In this document: in pieces, positions 6,369 to 8,997 of the stretch | Numbering within the stretch: position 1 is the stretch's first letter | Layout of the letters: each line of letters opens with the position of its first letter | Assembly (NCBI GenBank): GCA_021827885.1 | Contig: JAKAUD010000112.1 | Location: forward strand, 1 to 8,997 | From: Thermoplasmata archaeon | GTDB lineage: Archaea > Thermoplasmatota > Thermoplasmata > Thermoplasmatales > Thermoplasmataceae | DNA length: 8,997 nt | Reading direction: 5' to 3' | Notes under the pieces: generated by a model | Databases searched by the model: none | Seen by the model: only the letters and a program-made list of their open reading frames with translations | What the model was told of the DNA's origin: nothing | Translations under genes and position numbers: made by a program

Positions 6369-7243
6369 TCATTCGAGCCGAATGACATGCTCATACCTCC
6401 CTATTTGTTTCTCGATCCACTTTTCCTTGAAAATTCTGTCCTCCTTTATCTTCCACTCAAACTCTTCTGGAGTCAAATAGTTCAGTGATGAGTGCGGTCT
6501 CACTGGATTGTAATCGTTTACTGTCAGATCTATGTATTCCTTGAACTCATCGTAGCTGCTGAATTCCCTGACGTATAGTTAGTCTTCCTTGAGGTGGTCG
6601 AAATACGATTCCACATGACCATCCTCTCTGGGAGTGTTGGCGTGAGTTGTGTCGCAGCTTATATTCAACGCTCTGATGTATTCCTCATACCTTCTCGATG
6701 TCAGGTGGGAACCGTTGTCGGACCCTGTAAACAGATCGGGGATGTGCAGTTCCGGAAATTCTGTCAGCACGGCACTGTCAAGGGCGGAGATCATCTTGTC
6801 AGTCCTCGACATCCTTGATACTAGCTGACCCTTGTCATTCGTCGAGCATGCGTCAATATAGACCGTTAAATAAATTCATCCCGCTTTGGCAATGTATCCC
6901 TTTGTGAAATCGGTTTCCTACATCCTGTTTGGGGTGGAAACAATGACTGCCCTTGGAGATTTCATCGTCGTCATTTCCTTCCTGCTGTCTACTAGATTCA
7001 TTGAGCGCATATGCCTCCTGCTACTCTTCTTGTTGACACTGATATCAGATCTCTAATCATTGCTGTAATCCTTTTAGAACCGTAGGAAGGCCTCCTCAAT
7101 ACGATATCGTTGATCTTGGACTCAAAGAATGGGTCCAGCGATATTGACCTCTTCCACAATTTATAGTAGAGGAGAGATCTGGTCTATCCTGAGAGTTCGC
7201 ATGCCCTGGTACTGCTGAATCCTTTACCAACAAGGGAAATCAT
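6369..7243 (-). pseudogene. IS3-type transposase orfB (rve integrase core), broken
   Basis: The remnant runs from an ATG at 7243, with GGGAGG at 7255-7250, to TGA at 6371-6369, equivalent to about 290 residues. The order is typical of IS3 OrfB. KGFSSTRACELSG leads, then RRPSYGSKRITAMIRD, MNLVDSRKEM, ETDFTKGYIAKAG, FTGSDNGSHLTSRRYEEYI, ANTPREDGHVESYFDHLKED and finally NDYNPVRPHSSLNYLTPEEF. Catalytic residues are present: Asp at 6911-6909, Asp at 6719-6717, and Glu at 6611-6609, with 35 residues between the last two. Damage comprises TAG at 7186-7184, a one-base loss near 7045-7052, TAG at 6920-6918, TGA at 6878-6876 and TAA at 6581-6579. The stops at 6920 and 6878 fall where the family has conserved Trp (TGG), and the last where a Tyr is expected. 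Confidence 0.78.
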
Positions 7244-7532
7244 CACATTCCTCCCGGAGAGTTGACTTTTCTAAAGTCTCGCTCGCTGTGATCAGCTCCC
7301 CTATGGTCCTCTTAGGGTTTTCAATCTCCATCTGGTTTTTCATGTGCCTCGATGATCTTCCGGCTTCAAGTGCTGCTGTTCCTGCTGCTATGAATGAGTC
7401 CCTCCACTTGTAGAAGGTGGATGCAAATACGTTGTTGTTCCTGCATATTTCAGCTATAGAAGTGTTGTTGGACAATGCCCCCACTTGTTATCCTGGCTTT
7501 TCCTCCTTTGTCCTGTTTGACCTACCTACCAT
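7224..7532 (-). pseudogene. IS3-type transposase orfA (helix-turn-helix protein), broken
   Basis: OrfA proteins bind the element's ends and join with OrfB to make the active transposase. The start at ATG 7532 is supported by AGGTGA at 7545-7540, seven bases upstream, and opens MVGRSNRTKEEK. A stop at 7490-7488 follows. The same phase resumes with SNNTSIAEICRNNNVFASTFYKWRDSF (helix-turn-helix of the transposase_8/IS3 OrfA type) and then a Leu/Glu-rich stretch (MEIENPKRTIGELITASETL) that fits the coiled-coil segment. Between 7485 and 7500 the expected 'KARITSG' is found in another phase, so a one-base loss and a one-base gain appear to flank the stop. The 3' end overlaps orfB, as is usual for the family. 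Reading resumed from the GTG at 7484 would give an 86-residue fragment of doubtful function. Confidence 0.7.
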
Positions 7533-7584
7533 TGTGCAGTCACCTACAGACGAGAAGGCAGACTTAAGGCTCTTCTATTACTGG

Positions 7585-7592
7585 TATTATAA
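7585..7592 (-). promoter_or_regulatory. Candidate TATA box of the IS element
   Basis: Read on the minus strand this is TTATAATA, about 50 bases before the orfA ATG at 7532 and inside the right end of the element. It would give a leader of roughly 30 bases that includes the AGGTGA binding site. Confidence 0.3.
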
Positions 7593-7692
7593 CTACAACA
7601 ACTCTCCACAATTAAGTTGTCTAATTTAAACCTGGACCATAATAGGCCTCTTAATGGATATTCTAGATAAAGGTGAGATTTAATGGAAATGT

Positions 7693-7950
7693 TCACCTCG
7701 AGGTATTCAAGAACTCATACATGCTTTGCGACATAGGAACCGCTAAGACTAATGGTGCATTATGGATGCAACCATTATTCATGTCCCTTGCTTGATACAC
7801 ATCACTTTATGTGCTCTGGGTAAAAATACATGTTCAAGCGACACTCCATTCAATAACACTTTCTTTCTTATCGCATCCGGAACAGAGCATCCTACTCTCT
7901 GTGACTGGAAATGCACGCTTAAATTCCGTCGTACTTGAACGAAGGCCTAA
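7693..7950 (-). pseudogene. Possible C-terminal remnant of an IS200/IS605-type TnpB
   Basis: The minus frame from 7950 to a TGA at 7695-7693 (85 codons) is broken by TGA at 7836-7834 and TAA at 7809-7807. It reads STTEFKRAFPVTESRMLCSGCDKK with a CxxC pair, then IEWSVA-stop-TC, and later QARDMNNG. TnpB proteins, RNA-guided nucleases of IS200/IS605 elements, end with a zinc ribbon of two CxxC pairs followed by a 'DRDxNAA.NI' stretch, and this order fits loosely. The second CxxC has lost a cysteine. Nothing N-terminal of it survives: 20 bases upstream lies the stop of the GT4 gene. The match is by eye and weak, and a chance resemblance is quite possible. No other coding signal is seen in 7637-7970. 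Confidence 0.35.
7750..7777. repeat. Strong hairpin, 11-bp stem with one bulge
   Basis: TAATGGTGCAT (7750-7760) pairs with ATGCA-A-CCATTA (7766-7777), with a single bulged A at 7771 and a five-base loop, TATGG. It lies in the roughly 330-base stretch between the IS element and the GT4 gene and inside the possible TnpB remnant. No T-tract follows on either side. Its role is unknown. Confidence 0.5.
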
Positions 7951-7970
7951 TTACATTGCACTAGGTAAAT

Positions 7971-8997
7971 TCATCTATCTCTCAGATTGATGGAAATATT
8001 TACAGATTCCAGGAGGGCCCTCGCAGACTCTTCCGCCGAGTAATATTTCAAAACTGCATCTCTAGCTGCCCCGATGTTTATATTTGATTTTCTCATCTCG
8101 AGTATGTGATCAGCTATACTGCGTTTTGGACTTGATATTTTTATAGCGTTTGTCCCCATAGGTAGTAGTTCCAAAGACGGATGAAATGTGTCAAGAATAG
8201 CCGGTCGTCCTAGAAGCAGCGATTCTACAGCAACATATCCGAAAAGTTCATATCGAGTTGTAACGTAAGAGAATTCTGAGTCTTGGATAATTCTTACCAG
8301 CTCTTCAACGGGTATTTTAGAGTAAGTTTCGTAGCCCAGATCTGAAAATAATTTAGTTGTGGTCCGTTCACCAGTGAGAACTCTAACAGGACATTGGAGC
8401 TGGCTCCTAATGTTTTCTAATTCAACCCGTGGGTCCCTTAATAAGTAATCGTTTATATCGGGCACGAATGCAAAAATACCCTCCTTCTTACTCCTTCCGT
8501 TACTGAGAGGTTGCATTAAATCTCTAATATCAACCCCTACTGGGGGGTAAACAACACCATCTGACTTCAGATCATAGACCATGTTCAGTAAGAATCTGCA
8601 TGTCTGGCTGATTGGTATTATGAAATCGAACCCACTTATAAGCGATCTGTATTCGTTCGTCAAAATCCTAAATGGGAGGAGGGATGCAAATTTGTAAACA
8701 ATTGATCTTTCTCTCCATTGCTCTGTATTAGAATCCAATAGAGATAAGTACAGCACATAGACTACCTTTTTAACCCTGGGAGCCTTAAGTCTCGTTATAA
8801 TCCTCATCATAGGTACAGTATCCTGCACAATTACAAAATCAGGTGATTCCTTGGTTATGATCTCAAAGAGGTCTCCTTGGTCGTATAACACTATAGGCAC
8901 GGAGTCCCTTGTAACCTTCTTTATCTTTTCCATCAAGTGATTCTCATCCCTATGTAGAAAAATGATGGAATCAAAACCTATATTTTTTAATCCAAAA
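7971..8997 (-). CDS. GT4 family glycosyltransferase (5' end beyond window)
   Basis: The frame is open from the right edge, so the true start lies outside. The visible 341 residues probably transfer a sugar from a nucleotide donor to a lipid-linked glycan. The first visible residues, GFDSIIFLHRDENH, look like strand and helix of the N-terminal GT-B domain, so the TTG at 8936 is not the real start. Later come VVYPPVGVD (148-156), where GT4 enzymes join the two domains, and YELFGYVAVESLLLGRPAI (249-267) carrying the donor-binding EX7E pair (Glu250, Glu258). The C-terminal end looks complete and stops with TGA at 7973-7971. No frame damage is visible, unlike the GT4 pieces at 1503-1946 and 3932-4126. 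The gene is separated from the other glycosyltransferases by the IS element and a remnant region. The donor and acceptor are unknown. Confidence 0.85.
   Translation of the reverse strand, partial: FGLKNIGFDSIIFLHRDENHLMEKIKKVTRDSVPIVLYDQGDLFEIITKESPDFVIVQDTVPMMRIITRLKAPRVKKVVYVLYLSLLDSNTEQWRERSIVYKFASLLPFRILTNEYRSLISGFDFIIPISQTCRFLLNMVYDLKSDGVVYPPVGVDIRDLMQPLSNGRSKKEGIFAFVPDINDYLLRDPRVELENIRSQLQCPVRVLTGERTTTKLFSDLGYETYSKIPVEELVRIIQDSEFSYVTTRYELFGYVAVESLLLGRPAILDTFHPSLELLPMGTNAIKISSPKRSIADHILEMRKSNINIGAARDAVLKYYSAEESARALLESVNISINLRDR

Larger units (their letters stand above)
6306..7636 (-). mobile_element. Decayed IS3-type insertion sequence with imperfect terminal repeats
   Basis: The element is about 1.33 kb, with orfA and orfB on the minus strand. 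Its left end reads inward TCCGGTTTTAGAGACAGG (6306 onward) and then ACAATTG. Its right end, read inward from 7636, is TCCAGGTTTAAATTAGACA and then TTAATTG. The two align with a few gaps over about 27 bases, so they are taken as terminal inverted repeats, with ends uncertain by a few bases. I see no clear target duplication beside them. OrfB has the D, D, 35, E spacing of IS3-type transposases, but both frames carry stops and frameshifts, so the copy cannot move itself. Archaeal members are sometimes placed in the related ISA1214 group, and I cannot decide between the two. It separates the PMT-like gene from the GT4 gene on the right. Confidence 0.7.

Noticed and set aside
6594..6818. Rightward open frame inside the IS element
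   Set aside because: It is opposite the part of orfB that encodes the D-35-E motif, and its product has no recognisable features.
2984..7243. Reassignment of TGA or TAG as sense codons (for example pyrrolysine at TAG)
   Set aside because: TGA, TAG and TAA all interrupt the broken genes, while the intact genes end normally. orfB also has a frameshift and the GT2 catalytic motif is altered, so decay is the simpler reading.
7224..7250. Programmed -1 frameshift site between orfA and orfB
   Set aside because: There is no classic A-rich slippery heptamer in the overlap, and orfB has its own GGGAGG binding site and ATG.
7417..7629. Rightward open frame at the right end of the IS element
   Set aside because: It lies opposite orfA and its promoter region. 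The orfA helix-turn-helix on the other strand explains the sequence.
6290..7650. Target-site duplication of the IS element
   Set aside because: The bases just outside 6306 and 7636 show no convincing matching direct repeat, so none is claimed.
1..8997. CRISPR array near the cas1 remnant
   Set aside because: No regularly spaced direct repeats were seen anywhere in the window.

Overview
The window looks archaeal and has moderately low G+C. The signs are TATA-like boxes at leaderless spacing (TTTATAAG at 461-468 and 4273-4280), GGAGG-type ribosome binding sites on genes inside transcripts, frequent TTG starts, and a membrane glycosyltransferase of the polyprenyl-phosphate-sugar type. A Thermoplasmatales-like genome is my best guess. 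That rests on the style of the proteins and cannot be settled from the sequence alone.

Layout. 1-492: the 5' end of an unidentified leftward gene, an imperfect inverted repeat, and a fragment resembling the C-terminus of the CRISPR integrase Cas1. 489-1445: an intact rightward FkbM-type methyltransferase that appears to have its own promoter inside the cas1 fragment. 1503-4126: a tightly packed leftward block of four glycosyltransferase genes. Only one, a GT2 at 1962-2978, is intact. One GT2 is interrupted by two in-frame stops, and a GT4 N-terminal piece and a GT4 C-terminal piece mark the two ends. 4209/4311-6242: a rightward polytopic PMT/ArnT-like glycosyltransferase, with a TATA box and a perfect 16-bp palindrome just before its preferred start. 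6306-7636: a decayed IS3-type insertion sequence (orfA plus orfB, D-D-35-E). 7693-7950: a weak remnant that may be the C-terminus of TnpB. 7971-8997: a leftward GT4 glycosyltransferase that runs off the right edge.

Together this reads as an accessory glycan or glycolipid biosynthesis island. Soluble GT2/GT4 enzymes would build sugars on a carrier, the FkbM enzyme would O-methylate them, and the membrane enzyme would move sugars from a lipid carrier on the outer face of the membrane. The island is eroding: intact genes alternate with gene pieces, nonsense-interrupted genes and dead transposons. I see no CRISPR array, no rRNA and no tRNA. No wholly new system is evident. The most interesting items are the operator-like palindrome at 4291-4306, the stop-interrupted GT2 frame, the orphan cas1 tail joined to a methyltransferase gene, and the inverted repeat at 75-126.
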